Below are positions 54,650 through 63,442 of a stretch of DNA of 64,000 bases, in pieces (the first letter of the stretch is position 1; every line of letters starts with the position of its first letter). The stretch spans positions 1,984,001-2,048,000 of the forward strand of contig NZ_CP115784.1 of NCBI RefSeq assembly GCF_027913215.1, in the 5' to 3' direction. Position numbers and translations under genes: made by a program. The stretch is from Paracoccus aerodenitrificans. Its GTDB lineage: Bacteria > Pseudomonadota > Alphaproteobacteria > Rhodobacterales > Rhodobacteraceae. The notes below the pieces were generated by a model. The model was not told the DNA's origin. It did no database searches and saw only the letters and a program-made list of their open reading frames with translations.

Positions 54650-55102
54650 ATGAGCCGCTTTATCTCTCAGATGCCGCTTGCGCTGACCGAGGCCCGCGCC
54701 GCCGCCGCACGGGGCGAAGTGCCGGTGGGTGCCGTGCTGACCGATGCGCAGGGGCGTGTCGTCGCGCAGGCAGGAAATCGCACCCGCGAACTCAGCGACC
54801 CCACCGCCCATGCCGAGATCCTGACGATCCGTGCCGCCTGCGCGGCGCTGCATTCCGAGAGGCTGCCGGGACATCGTCTGTGGGTCACGCTGGAGCCATG
54901 CCCGATGTGCGCCGCAGCCATCTCTGCCGCGCGGATCGGGGTTTTGTATTACGGCGCGGATGATCCCCGCATGGGCGGGGTCAGGCATGGTGCGCGGGTT
55001 TTCGAGCATCCGCAATGCCATCACCGGCCAGAGATCCATGACGGGATTGCGGCAGAGGAAAGCCGGGGGATTTTACGTGAATTTTTTCAGATAAGGCGCT
55101 AA
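54650..55102 (+). CDS. tadA: tRNA-specific adenosine deaminase TadA
   Basis: 150 residues. Converts A34 to inosine in tRNA-Arg. Zinc and catalytic residues: HAEILTIRAAC (His and Glu) and PCPMCAAAI (two Cys), with EVPVGAVLTD at the start and DDPRMGGVRHG. ATGs at 54635 and 54650 are in frame; the second fits homolog length best. The ribosome binding site is weak for both. Confidence 0.94.
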   Translation: MSRFISQMPLALTEARAAAARGEVPVGAVLTDAQGRVVAQAGNRTRELSDPTAHAEILTIRAACAALHSERLPGHRLWVTLEPCPMCAAAISAARIGVLYYGADDPRMGGVRHGARVFEHPQCHHRPEIHDGIAAEESRGILREFFQIRR

Positions 55103-55303
55103 AAATAATTGTTTTAACCGACAGAAGGGCAGCGCACGACCGCTGGTGGGCGCTGCCGACTCCGGGCAATGAGATTTATACCGCATCCCCGCCGAACAGC
55201 GGTTCTGATCGGACCGGCAAAAAAGCGCCCGCCCATGGGCCGGTCGGGCGCTGCCCGGCGGCGCTACGCGCCTTGATTCCGGGCGGGGATATCACTGCCA
55301 CCT
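55103..55303. other. tadA-priA convergent gap with two inverted repeats
   Basis: GGCAGCGC (55128-55135)/GCGCTGCC (55150-55157), a perfect 8-bp repeat with a 14-base loop and no T run, follows tadA. Farther on lies the priA terminator described separately. Nothing else recognised. Confidence 0.5.
55219..55252 (-). terminator. Terminator of priA
   Basis: AGCGCCCG (55224-55231)/CGGGCGCT (55245-55252) with inner CCCATGGG. On the minus strand the stem is followed by TTTTTT. It lies about 50 bases after the priA stop. Confidence 0.88.
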
Positions 55304-57493
55304 TCAAAGAAAACTCTGCGGATCTATATCCACGGAAAGCCGCATATTCACCGGCAGCTTCACCGGCGTCAGCCAGTCCGAGATCGCCTGCTGCAAAGCC
55401 GCCTGACGCGGGGCCCGGATCAGCATCCGCATCCGGTGCCGCCCCCTGATCCGGGCAATCGGCGCAGGAGCGGGCCCCCAAAGCTCGGCCCCGGCCTCTC
55501 GGATCGGATCGGAGATGTCGGCGAGATGCCGCGCAAACGCCGCCACCGCCGCAGCATCGGGATGCGACAGGATCACCCCTGCCAGCCGCCCGAATGGCGG
55601 CATCCCGGCCTGCTGGCGCATCGCCGCCTCGGCATCCCAGAAACCTTCGTCATCGCCCGACAGAATGGCACGTATCACCGGATGATCCGGCTGATGCGTC
55701 TGCAACAGCGCCAGCCCCGGCCTTTCGCCCGACACGCGCCCGGCCCGGCCCGCCACCTGCCGCATCAGTTGAAAGGACCGCTCTGCCGCACGCAGATCGG
55801 CACCCTGCAGCCCAAGATCGGAATCGATCACCCCGACCAGGGTCAGTTTCGGAAAATTATGCCCTTTTGCAACAAGTTGCGTTCCGATAATGATATCGGT
55901 ATCGCCTTCAGCAATCGCGGCGATTGTCTCTTTCAGCGCACGGGCAGAGCCGAACAGATCCGAGGACAGCACCGTCGTTTTGGCATCGGGAAACCGCGCC
56001 GCGACCTCCTCGGCCAGCCTCTCGACACCCGGCCCGACCGGAGCCAGCCTGCCCTCGACCCCGCATGTGGGGCATGTCTCGGGAATGGCTCTGGTTTCTC
56101 CGCATTGATGACAGACCAGACGGTTCTGGAAGCGGTGCTCGACCATCCGCGCGTCGCATTGCTGGCAGCCGATCTGCTCGCCACATGCCCGGCACACCGT
56201 CACCGGCGCATAGCCCCTCCGGTTGAGGAACAGCAAGGATTGTTCGCCCCGCGCCATACGCGCCTCGACCGCCCGCGCCAAAGTCGGAGAAATCCATTGC
56301 CCGCCCGGCATATTCTCGACCCGAAGATCAATCGTTGCCATCTCGGGCAGTTCCGCCTCGCCATAACGGGAACGCAGATCGAGCCGCCCATACTTCCCCG
56401 AGGCCGCATTCACCCAGCTTTCCAGACTGGGCGTGGCAGATGCCAGAACCACCTGCGCCGAGGCCACTGCGCCGCGCAGCACAGCCATGTCGCGGGCTGA
56501 ATAATAGACCGTATCTTCCTGTTTATAGGAAGAATCATGCTCTTCATCGACCACGATCAGACCCAGATCGCGGAATGGCAGAAACAGCGCCGATCTTGCG
56601 CCGACGATAAGCGAAACCTCGCCCTGCCCGGCCATATGCCATAACCGCCGGCGCTCTGAACGGCTCACCCCGGAATGCCATTCGCCGGGACGCGCACCGA
56701 AACGCGCCTCGACACGGTCAAGAAACTCGGCCGAAAGAGCGATTTCAGGCAGCAGGACAAGCGCCTGCCTGCCGGTGCGCAGCGCCTCGGCAACCGCTTC
56801 GAGATAGATCTCGGTTTTCCCCGACCCGGTCACTCCGCGCAGCAATGTCGTGCCATAACTGCCCGATGCGACGGCCCTGCGCAGACTTCCGGCGGCTTCC
56901 GCCTGATCCGGTGCCAGAGCCTTGCCCGGCAGGCCGGGATCCAGCCGGGGATAAGGCAGATCCTTCGGCGCGGTGATCTCGGCCAGAGTTCCGGCGGCGA
57001 CCAGCCCCTTGACGACTCCGCTGCCAACCCCGGCAAGCTGAGCAAGTTCCGAGGGCGCGAAGCTGGCACCCCCATGCTCGGCGATCACCCGTATCACCGC
57101 CTGCCGGGCTTCCGTCATTCTGGACGGCTCGGGTCCCGCGCGGGTGATGATCTTCCGCTCGGCGGGCGGCCTGTCCAGATCCGGCGCACGCATCGCCATG
57201 CGCAGCATCAGCGGCATCGGCGTCAGCGTATACTCGGCAGCGCGGCCAAGGAATTCGCGCAGCTCATCGGATAAAGGCGCGGCATCTACGACCCGGATCA
57301 CCTTGCGCAGCCTGGACAGATCGAATGAACCGTCACCGCGCCCCCAAACCACCCCCATGACCCGACGCGGTCCAAGAGGACAAATCACGATGCAGCCATC
57401 CCCGACCCCGCCTTCGGGCGCAAGATAATCCAGCATCCCGACCGGCTCTGTCGTCATGACACCGATACGCTGTCCCGCCTGATGGAAAGTCAC
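55304..57493 (-). CDS. priA: Primosomal protein N' (PriA helicase)
   Basis: 729 residues. Restarts stalled replication forks. Seen: N-terminal DNA-binding domain (MLDYLAPEGGVGDGCIV, CPLGPRRVMGVVW), Walker A GVTGSGKTEIYL, VVDEEHDSSYKQED (DEEH), eight zinc cysteines CRAC-CQQC and CHQC-CPTC, GTQLVAKGHNFP and the helicase C-terminal RQVAGRAGR. GTG start at 57493; no better start lies near. Divergent from fsa. Confidence 0.96.
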   Translation of the reverse strand: MTFHQAGQRIGVMTTEPVGMLDYLAPEGGVGDGCIVICPLGPRRVMGVVWGRGDGSFDLSRLRKVIRVVDAAPLSDELREFLGRAAEYTLTPMPLMLRMAMRAPDLDRPPAERKIITRAGPEPSRMTEARQAVIRVIAEHGGASFAPSELAQLAGVGSGVVKGLVAAGTLAEITAPKDLPYPRLDPGLPGKALAPDQAEAAGSLRRAVASGSYGTTLLRGVTGSGKTEIYLEAVAEALRTGRQALVLLPEIALSAEFLDRVEARFGARPGEWHSGVSRSERRRLWHMAGQGEVSLIVGARSALFLPFRDLGLIVVDEEHDSSYKQEDTVYYSARDMAVLRGAVASAQVVLASATPSLESWVNAASGKYGRLDLRSRYGEAELPEMATIDLRVENMPGGQWISPTLARAVEARMARGEQSLLFLNRRGYAPVTVCRACGEQIGCQQCDARMVEHRFQNRLVCHQCGETRAIPETCPTCGVEGRLAPVGPGVERLAEEVAARFPDAKTTVLSSDLFGSARALKETIAAIAEGDTDIIIGTQLVAKGHNFPKLTLVGVIDSDLGLQGADLRAAERSFQLMRQVAGRAGRVSGERPGLALLQTHQPDHPVIRAILSGDDEGFWDAEAAMRQQAGMPPFGRLAGVILSHPDAAAVAAFARHLADISDPIREAGAELWGPAPAPIARIRGRHRMRMLIRAPRQAALQQAISDWLTPVKLPVNMRLSVDIDPQSFL

Positions 57494-57622
57494 TGCCTGC
57501 CTGTCATCGACTCGCGAAGACCCGCAGAGTTACCGTTTGACCGACGAAAAACAAGCGCCCCGCCTTCCTGAGCCGGGGCTGATGCGCTATCACTCTGGCA
57601 AACGCAAACCGAGGAGAGCGTC

Positions 57623-58276
57623 ATGAAGTTCTTTGTCGATACCGCCGATGTCGATGCCATCCGCGAACTGAACGATCTGGGCATGGTGGACGGTGTGACC
57701 ACCAACCCGTCGCTGATCCTGAAGGCCGGGCGCGACATCGAAGAAGTCACCCGGGAAATCTGCGAGATGGTCGATGGCCCCGTCTCGGCCGAAGTCGTCG
57801 CTGAAAAAGCGGATGACATGATTCGCGAAGGCAAGCATCTGGCGAAGATCGCGGATAATATCGCGGTGAAGGTTCCGCTGACCTGGGACGGGCTGAAAGC
57901 ATGCCGCGCATTGTCCGATGACGGTCATATGGTGAACGTGACGCTGTGCTTCTCTCCGGCGCAGGCGATTCTGGCCGCCAAGGCCGGCGCGACCTTCATC
58001 AGCCCGTTTATCGGTCGCCTTGACGACATCCATCTGGACGGGATGGAGCTGATTTCGGATATCCGGGAAATCTACGATAATTACGGCTATGAGACGCAGA
58101 TCCTTGCCGCCTCGATCCGCTCGGTGAACCATATCATCGAAGCGGGCCGGATCGGCGCCGATGTGATCACCTCGCCGCCCAATGTGATCAAGTCGATGGC
58201 CACGCATCCGCTGACGGATAAAGGTCTGGCGCAGTTCAACGCCGACTGGGAAAAAACCGGGCAGAAGATCGGGTAA
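57623..58276 (+). CDS. fsa: Fructose-6-phosphate aldolase / small transaldolase
   Basis: 217 residues of the FSA/TalC subfamily: [32 protein letters not shown], the Schiff-base Lys in [13 protein letters not shown], and [25 protein letters not shown]. Members either cleave fructose-6-phosphate or act as transaldolase in the pentose phosphate pathway; sequence alone does not say which. GAGGAGAG precedes the ATG. Overlaps the next gene by TAATG. Confidence 0.93.
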   Translation: MKFFVDTADVDAIRELNDLGMVDGVTTNPSLILKAGRDIEEVTREICEMVDGPVSAEVVAEKADDMIREGKHLAKIADNIAVKVPLTWDGLKACRALSDDGHMVNVTLCFSPAQAILAAKAGATFISPFIGRLDDIHLDGMELISDIREIYDNYGYETQILAASIRSVNHIIEAGRIGADVITSPPNVIKSMATHPLTDKGLAQFNADWEKTGQKIG

Positions 58277-58965
58277 TGAGCCAGCCTCTCAGCCCCGAGA
58301 CACGGCAGGCGCTGCTTGAAGACCCAAGCGCCATCCTGATGGACAGGGATCTCATGCGCGCCATTGTCGGTGCGCATGAGGATGGCGTCGGCAGCAATGT
58401 CATCGACATTCGCGGTCGCGCCATGACCGCGCTTGAGGCGCGGCTGGACCGGCTGGAATCGGCGCATGAAACCGTGATCGCGGCGGCCTATGAAAACCAG
58501 TCGGGGATGAACACCATCCACCGCGCGGTGCTGTCGCTGCTTCAGCCGGTGGATTTCGACGATTTCCTTGAGAATATGCAGACCGACCTCGCGGATATCC
58601 TGCGCGTCGATACGCTTGTTCTGGTCATGGAAACCGCTGCCAAGGAAGGCACCCCCGAGATGGGCGGCCCGCTGACGATGGTTCCCGAGGGGACCGTCTC
58701 CCGTGCCATCGCCGCCGGGCGGCGGGGTCAGCAATCGGGCGAAGTCATGCTGCGCCGCGCCTCCAGCGTCAGCGCGGGGCTTCACGGCGCACCCGTCGCC
58801 TCTGAGGCGCTGATTCCGCTGGATCTTGGACCGACGCGCATGCCTGCGCTGCTTCTGATGGGATCGGATGAGCCGGGCCGTTTCAGCGCCGCGCATGGCA
58901 CGGATCTGCTGCGCTTCTTCGGTCAGGCCTTCCGGCTGGTCCTGCTGCGCTGGCTGGACGAATGA
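58276..58965 (+). CDS. DUF484 family protein
   Basis: 229 residues, GAF-like fold. Seen: VIDIRGRAMTALEARLDRLESAHETVIAAAYENQSGMNTIHRAVLSLL, the family start, then a GAF-like half ending in FFGQAFRLVLLRWL. Function unknown; conserved next to xerC in many proteobacteria, as here. Shares a base with the fsa stop and overlaps xerC by ATGA. Confidence 0.87.
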   Translation: MSQPLSPETRQALLEDPSAILMDRDLMRAIVGAHEDGVGSNVIDIRGRAMTALEARLDRLESAHETVIAAAYENQSGMNTIHRAVLSLLQPVDFDDFLENMQTDLADILRVDTLVLVMETAAKEGTPEMGGPLTMVPEGTVSRAIAAGRRGQQSGEVMLRRASSVSAGLHGAPVASEALIPLDLGPTRMPALLLMGSDEPGRFSAAHGTDLLRFFGQAFRLVLLRWLDE

Positions 58966-59891
58966 CACAGCCACTTGCGCTGTCGCCCGCTATGGCGGAT
59001 GCGCTGGCGCGGTGGCTGGAAGCCGAAGCCGGGGCGAAAGATCGCTCGCCCCACACAATCGCCGCATATCGCGACGACACAATCGCGTTTCTGGCCTTTC
59101 TGGGCGGGTATCACGGCATTGCCGCCACGCCGAAATCCCTTGGCACCCTGAAACAATCCGATATGCGGGCCTTCGCCGCGTCCGAGCGGAACCGCGGATT
59201 TTCGGCCCGCTCGCTTGCGCGAAGGCTGTCGGCGGTGAGAAGCTTCCTTCGCTGGATGTCGGACCGCGAGGGATATGATCTGTCGGCGGCGCTCTCGGCC
59301 CGGGGACCGAAATATCAGCGCTCCCTGCCCCGCCCCCTTGCGCCCGAGCAGGCCCGCGAATTGCTGGATTATGCCGAACATCACCATCCCGAGGCATGGA
59401 TCGCCGCCCGCGATGCGGCGGTGCTGACGCTGCTTTACGGCTGCGGTTTGCGAATCTCCGAGGCGCTCGGCCTGAAGGGGCGCGACTGGCCTTTCAGCGA
59501 GTCGCTGACCATCGCAGGCAAAGGCGGGCGTGAGCGGATGGTGCCTGTGCTTCCGGTGCTGAACGACGCCGTCGCCGCCTATCTGAAACTGTGCCCCTGG
59601 CCTCTGGAAGCCGAAGGACCGCTGTTTTACGGCGCACGGGGCGGCCCGCTGCGTCCCGGCGTGATGGCTGGCGCAATGGCCCAAATGCGCCAGTCGCTTG
59701 GCCTGCCTCCGACCGCGACACCCCATGCAATGCGGCACAGCTTTGCCACGCATCTACTGTCGGCCGGAGGCGATCTGCGCACGATTCAGGAATTGCTGGG
59801 TCATGCCAGCCTGTCGACAACTCAGGTCTATACCGGCGTAGACGATGCGCGGCTGATCGAGGTTTACCGCAAGGCCCATCCAAGGCGCTGA
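58962..59891 (+). CDS. xerC: Tyrosine recombinase XerC
   Basis: 309 residues. With XerD it resolves chromosome dimers at dif. N-terminal SAM-like domain (DRSPHTIAAYRDDTIAFLAFL), catalytic Arg in GCGLRISEALGL, Lys in AGKGGRERMV, HxxR in PHAMRHSFATHLL, His in LGHASLSTTQ and Tyr in TTQVYTGVDD. Complete. Translationally coupled to the DUF484 gene. No dif site was identified in the window. Confidence 0.93.
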   Translation: MTQPLALSPAMADALARWLEAEAGAKDRSPHTIAAYRDDTIAFLAFLGGYHGIAATPKSLGTLKQSDMRAFAASERNRGFSARSLARRLSAVRSFLRWMSDREGYDLSAALSARGPKYQRSLPRPLAPEQARELLDYAEHHHPEAWIAARDAAVLTLLYGCGLRISEALGLKGRDWPFSESLTIAGKGGRERMVPVLPVLNDAVAAYLKLCPWPLEAEGPLFYGARGGPLRPGVMAGAMAQMRQSLGLPPTATPHAMRHSFATHLLSAGGDLRTIQELLGHASLSTTQVYTGVDDARLIEVYRKAHPRR

Positions 59892-59909
59892 GCATCACCC
59901 GTCACAGCT

Positions 59910-60661
59910 TCAGTGACCGCAGCATCCTTCCGTTGCCTGCCCATATTCGTCATGCAGGCGCAGCCAGCTATGCGTTTTGCCGCGCTCATTGCGGCCCAAA
60001 GGGGCCAGATCAGCCAGTTCAGCGCCCCCATCAGCAATTCCGGCCCCCGGCCATAGGTCGAATAGGCATGAAAGATCTCATCCGAACCTTCCCGGCGCAC
60101 GAAGATCGAGACACCGAACATGTCGCTGGCCTTCTGGATCTGCGCCTTGCCGTAATTATACTCGGCACCGCCATCCGCCAGATCCCCGGGGTGGAAGGAC
60201 ACACCGAAATCATAGCTGAAATCAGTGTCACCCGATGACACCCAAGCGAATTGCCAACCCATTCTGCGCTTGACCGCCTGAATTCGCGCGACAGGCGCAC
60301 GCGACACGGCGGCATAAGACAGACCTGCCTGTTCGAAATGCTGCCGCGCCGCATCGACATGATCGGCAATGAACGAACAGCCGGCGCAGAGATGATCGGA
60401 ATCCGGCGACAGCATGAAATGCTGTATGGCAAGCTGGTTACGCCCGGCAAACAGATCGCCCAGATGCCGCTTCCCCTCCGCTCCGTCGAAAACATAGTCT
60501 TTCGTGACCCGCACCCAGGGCAGCGCCCGCCGCGCGGTGCGCAGCCGGTCCAGATCATGTGTCAGAGCGACTTCGCGGTCGAGCAGCGCCTTGCGTGCCC
60601 TCAGCCATTCATCCTGCGACACGACCTCATGATCGTCCAGTTCCGCAATATCGGGAATCAT
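59910..60661 (-). pseudogene. DUF899 family gene with a frameshift near its 3' end
   Basis: Thioredoxin-like DUF899 protein, about 250 residues. The first frame carries MIPDIAELDDHEVVSQDEWLRAR, VFDGAEGKRHLGDLFAGRNQLAIQHFM, CAGCSFIADHVD (redox-type Cys) and HAYSTYGRGPELLMGALNW. There it leaves the family pattern and would run on to 59864, inside xerC. The other frame of the same strand continues with DLAPLGRNERGKTHSWLRLH and stops at 59910, which is the normal family ending. One base (a G in CTGGATCTGG) seems missing at about 60010-60011. GGAGAGGTGA supports the start at 60661. It may be a true mutation or a sequencing error. Confidence 0.82.
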
Positions 60662-60707
60662 TTCACCTCTCCTTTCAATGATCCGGGCACCAGACGACCC
60701 GTTGTTA

Positions 60708-60748
60708 CTTGCATGATGCAATCATCATTGCCGCTTGCATGATACAAG
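60708..60748. promoter_or_regulatory. Paired palindromic operators between DUF899 and HxlR genes
   Basis: CTTGCATGATGCAA (60708-60721) contains a perfect palindrome, TTGCAT-G-ATGCAA. CTTGCATGATACAAG (60734-60748) is a near-perfect one. They are 26 bp apart start to start, in the gap between divergent genes. TTGCAT of the second, and TAGATA at 60757-60762, could act as -35 and -10 of the HxlR gene with a 16-base spacer. Confidence 0.72.
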
Positions 60749-60768
60749 TCAACTGTTAGATATCGTCC

Positions 60769-61212
60769 ATGCTCGGACGGCTTTATGAAAATCAGGACTG
60801 CTCGGCAGCGCGTACGCTGGAAATCGTCGGCGAACGCTGGAGCTTGCTGATCCTGCGCGACGCCATGTTTCGCAATTATGTCCGGTTCTCGGATTTTCAG
60901 CGCAGCCTCGGCATCGCAACGAACATCCTTGCCAAGCGTCTGGACAGTTTCGTCGAAAACGGGCTGATGATCCGGCAAGGGGATGATGACCCCGGCGAAC
61001 CGCGCGAATACCATCTGACCGAAAAGGGCCTAGCACTGATGCCGGTCATCATCGCCCTGACTGAATGGGGCGACCAATGGGCCCAGCCCGGCCCGGTCGA
61101 GTTTCGCCATGCGACATCCGGCGCCCGGATCGAACTGAGGCTAATGGACACGGTAAAGGATATCACGGTCCGTCCCGACCAGATCCGCGCCATCCGTCGG
61201 CAGAAAGTCTGA
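60769..61212 (+). CDS. HxlR family transcriptional regulator
   Basis: 147 residues, winged helix. Seen: YENQDCSAARTLEIVGERWSLLILRDAMF, with the N-terminal Cys that senses electrophiles or redox in relatives, RFSDFQRSLGIATNILAKRLDSFVENGLM and the wing REYHLTEKGLALMPV. It probably regulates the divergent DUF899 gene and itself. No Shine-Dalgarno sequence precedes the ATG; if the -10 is TAGATA, transcription would begin at about the ATG, giving a leaderless mRNA. Confidence 0.9.
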   Translation: MLGRLYENQDCSAARTLEIVGERWSLLILRDAMFRNYVRFSDFQRSLGIATNILAKRLDSFVENGLMIRQGDDDPGEPREYHLTEKGLALMPVIIALTEWGDQWAQPGPVEFRHATSGARIELRLMDTVKDITVRPDQIRAIRRQKV

Positions 61213-61285
61213 GATACAATCCGCCGCGCCATTCGCGACATCTGGGCTTGCCGTGAACAGTGACACTGCCACCGGCACGCAAGCT

Positions 61286-61313
61286 GTGTACAGTCCGTGT
61301 ACGCGCGGTGTAC
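61286..61313 (+). repeat. Three GTGTAC direct repeats with 11-bp pitch
   Basis: GTGTAC occurs at 61286, 61297 and 61308, each exactly 11 bases from the last, so all copies lie on about the same face of the helix. They lie in the gap after the HxlR gene and about 70-95 bases upstream of the -35 box of the next gene, as expected for an activator or repressor that binds in tandem. Confidence 0.75.
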
Positions 61314-61380
61314 CGCAAGGCGCACCCCAGACGCTGAACCGACAGGTCAACCGGAACCAATCCCCCTGATATCATCGGAA

Positions 61381-61409
61381 TTGTAAAATCATCGGTTTCG
61401 CCCTACTGT
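61381..61409 (+). promoter_or_regulatory. Putative promoter of the saccharopine-dehydrogenase-like gene
   Basis: TTGTAA (61381-61386) and TACTGT (61404-61409) with a 17-base spacer. The direct repeat ATCATCGG occurs at 61371 and 61388, 17 bases apart, on either side of the -35. Confidence 0.55.
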
Positions 61410-61458
61410 TTCAGGCAGCGAACAGCCAAGTCCATCTTCCGGAAATCAGGGTTCATAA

Positions 61459-62520
61459 ATGACCGATCTTATGGTGTACGGGGCCTACGGGTATAGCGGC
61501 GAACTTGTGGTTCGCGAATTGGTCCGACGGGGCCGTAAACCGGTCATCGCAGGGCGAAGCGCGGATAAGCTTATCCCACTGGCGCAGGAATTATCTCTGC
61601 CGCATCGTGCGTTTGATGTGACTGACGCGACGGAGGCGCTTCAGGGGATTAAAACGCTTCTGAACTGCGCCGGTCCTTTCGCCAAAACCGCCGCCCCGCT
61701 TGTCGATACATGTCTGGCGCAATCCATTCATTATATCGACATCACCGGAGAAATCCCGGTCTTTACATATTGCCATCAACGCGCCGAACAAGCCCGCAAG
61801 GCCGGTGTTATCCTATGTCCGGGTGCGGGCTTCGACGTGGTGCCGACCGATTGCCTTGCCGCCGAACTGAAATCGCGCATCCCCAACGCAGAGACGATCA
61901 ACCTCGCCTTTTCTTTTGGAACAAAGCCAAGCATCGGCACCGCGACCACCGCGCTTGAGGCGATCCAGCAAGGCGGTCGGATCCGCCGCGATCACGAGTT
62001 GAAGCCGGTGGGCAACGCCTACCGGCTGCGCAGGATTCCCTTTCCCAGCGATACGCTGTGGACGGCGACTTTGCCCTGGGGCGATGTTTACACTTCGGGG
62101 ATTTCAACCGGGGTGCCGAACGGCATGGTCTATGCGGCATTGCCGCTTCCGGCAGGGATACTGACAAAACTGACCTCTCCCATCCGCAGCCTGTTCGGCA
62201 AGCCCTTTGTGAAAAGCCGTCTGGAAAAGCTCATCCGCAAGAATTTCTCGGGCGGGCCGGACGATCAGGCCCGGGCCGAAGAGCGGACCGAGTTCTGGGG
62301 CGAGGCCATCGCGCCCGGCGGAAAGCGGCTGGAGATGCATTTCTCGGCACCGAATGTCTACAGCCTCACGGTGGATGCTGCGGTTGGCATTACCTGCTGG
62401 TGCCATGATCACGAGGGCGACACCGCAGGCTATTTCACCGCGTCGATGCTGATGGGAAAGGAATTCATCAGCACTCTGACGGATGTTTCGCCCATGACCG
62501 AGGTGACACAGGCAGGCTAA
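61459..62520 (+). CDS. Saccharopine dehydrogenase-like oxidoreductase
   Basis: 353 residues with a Rossmann fold (MTDLMVYGAYGYSGELVVRELVRRGRKPVIAGRS), LLNCAGPFAKTAAPLVDTCLAQSIHYIDITGEI and CPGAGFDVVPTDCLAAEL. This is the saccharopine-dehydrogenase NADP-binding family, which also includes trans-acting enoyl reductases of lipid synthesis. True saccharopine dehydrogenase activity is unlikely; substrate unknown. It stands alone with its own promoter region. Confidence 0.82.
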   Translation: MTDLMVYGAYGYSGELVVRELVRRGRKPVIAGRSADKLIPLAQELSLPHRAFDVTDATEALQGIKTLLNCAGPFAKTAAPLVDTCLAQSIHYIDITGEIPVFTYCHQRAEQARKAGVILCPGAGFDVVPTDCLAAELKSRIPNAETINLAFSFGTKPSIGTATTALEAIQQGGRIRRDHELKPVGNAYRLRRIPFPSDTLWTATLPWGDVYTSGISTGVPNGMVYAALPLPAGILTKLTSPIRSLFGKPFVKSRLEKLIRKNFSGGPDDQARAEERTEFWGEAIAPGGKRLEMHFSAPNVYSLTVDAAVGITCWCHDHEGDTAGYFTASMLMGKEFISTLTDVSPMTEVTQAG

Positions 62521-62619
62521 GCCCCTTTCGGAAAGCGCTTCGGCAACAATAAAAGCAGTTTCAGGGTCAACAGCCGAAGCTGACTTGCCTGCGGCCCGCG
62601 CGGATGCGAAAACGCCGGG

Positions 62620-63309
62620 ATGGAAATTCGCGTCAAAGCCCTGTTCGTCCATTTGCTGACCGCAAGCGGAGCGGTGTTCTCGATGCTGGCCATGCTGGCG
62701 GCGGTCGAGGAAGAATGGTCGATCATGTTCCTCTGGTTGATCGTCGCCCTTGTGGTTGACGGAATCGACGGCCCGCTTGCGCGTCGTTATCGCGTCAAGG
62801 AAAACTGGCCGATCTATGACGGTGTCCTGATGGATCTGATCATAGATTTCCTGACTTATGTGTTCATCCCGGCCTTTGCTCTGTTTGAATCTGATCTTCT
62901 GCCCGGCTGGACGGGATGGTTCGCGATCATTGCCATCACCTATGGATCGATCCTGTATTTTTCCGATACGAGGATGAAAACCAGAGATAATTCCTTCGCC
63001 GGGTTCCCCGCATGCTGGAATATGGTGGTGCTGGTCCTGTTCGCACTGAAACCGAATTTCTGGATCATTCTGGCCATCGTCATCGTGCTGACAGTCGCGA
63101 TGTTCACCAATGTGAAATTCATTCATCCGGTCCGTACTGAGCGTTGGCGGATGATCTCGCTGCCGATTGCGGCTGCATGGGTCGCATTCAGCCTCTGGGC
63201 GATCTTTGTCGATTTTCACCCGGCAAGCTGGGCCAATTGGGGTCTGGTGATCACAAGCATATGGCTTCTGGTCGCCGGTGCCTTGCAGCAACTGACCGAA
63301 AAGGACTGA
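62620..63309 (+). CDS. pcs: Phosphatidylcholine synthase
   Basis: 229 residues, about eight membrane helices. Pcs joins choline to CDP-diacylglycerol. The CDP-alcohol motif is present in modified form: VDGIDGPLARRYRVKENWPIYDGVLMDLIID, with Asp residues for metal binding, as in known bacterial Pcs. Ends FHPASWANWGLVITSIWLLVAG. With OlsB it points to an inner-membrane lipid set typical of alphaproteobacteria. Confidence 0.92.
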   Translation: MEIRVKALFVHLLTASGAVFSMLAMLAAVEEEWSIMFLWLIVALVVDGIDGPLARRYRVKENWPIYDGVLMDLIIDFLTYVFIPAFALFESDLLPGWTGWFAIIAITYGSILYFSDTRMKTRDNSFAGFPACWNMVVLVLFALKPNFWIILAIVIVLTVAMFTNVKFIHPVRTERWRMISLPIAAAWVAFSLWAIFVDFHPASWANWGLVITSIWLLVAGALQQLTEKD

Positions 63310-63442
63310 CTCTTTCGGGGACAGATCCGGTCGCCGCGCGGGAGGGTCAAACCCCTGCCCGGCAGGCCGGAACCATATTAATCCTTGATCCTGTGGTATT
63401 TCCGCCCATTATCAGGCGCGACATCTGATACCGGGGGAAAGA

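Noticed and set aside
53436..54653. 405-codon open frame antisense to the RluB-type gene
   Set aside because: It mirrors the repetitive Arg/Asp-rich coding of the opposite strand, has no ribosome binding site or recognisable domain, and the sense gene has a clear AGGAGA site and conserved motifs.
58962..59891. XerC as an integrase of a mobile element
   Set aside because: It is coupled to DUF484 in the conserved chromosomal order, has no attachment-site repeats nearby and no cargo genes.
59864..59909. C-terminal continuation of the DUF899 frame into xerC
   Set aside because: Family similarity is in the other frame, which stops at 59910; the continuation is the product of the frameshift.
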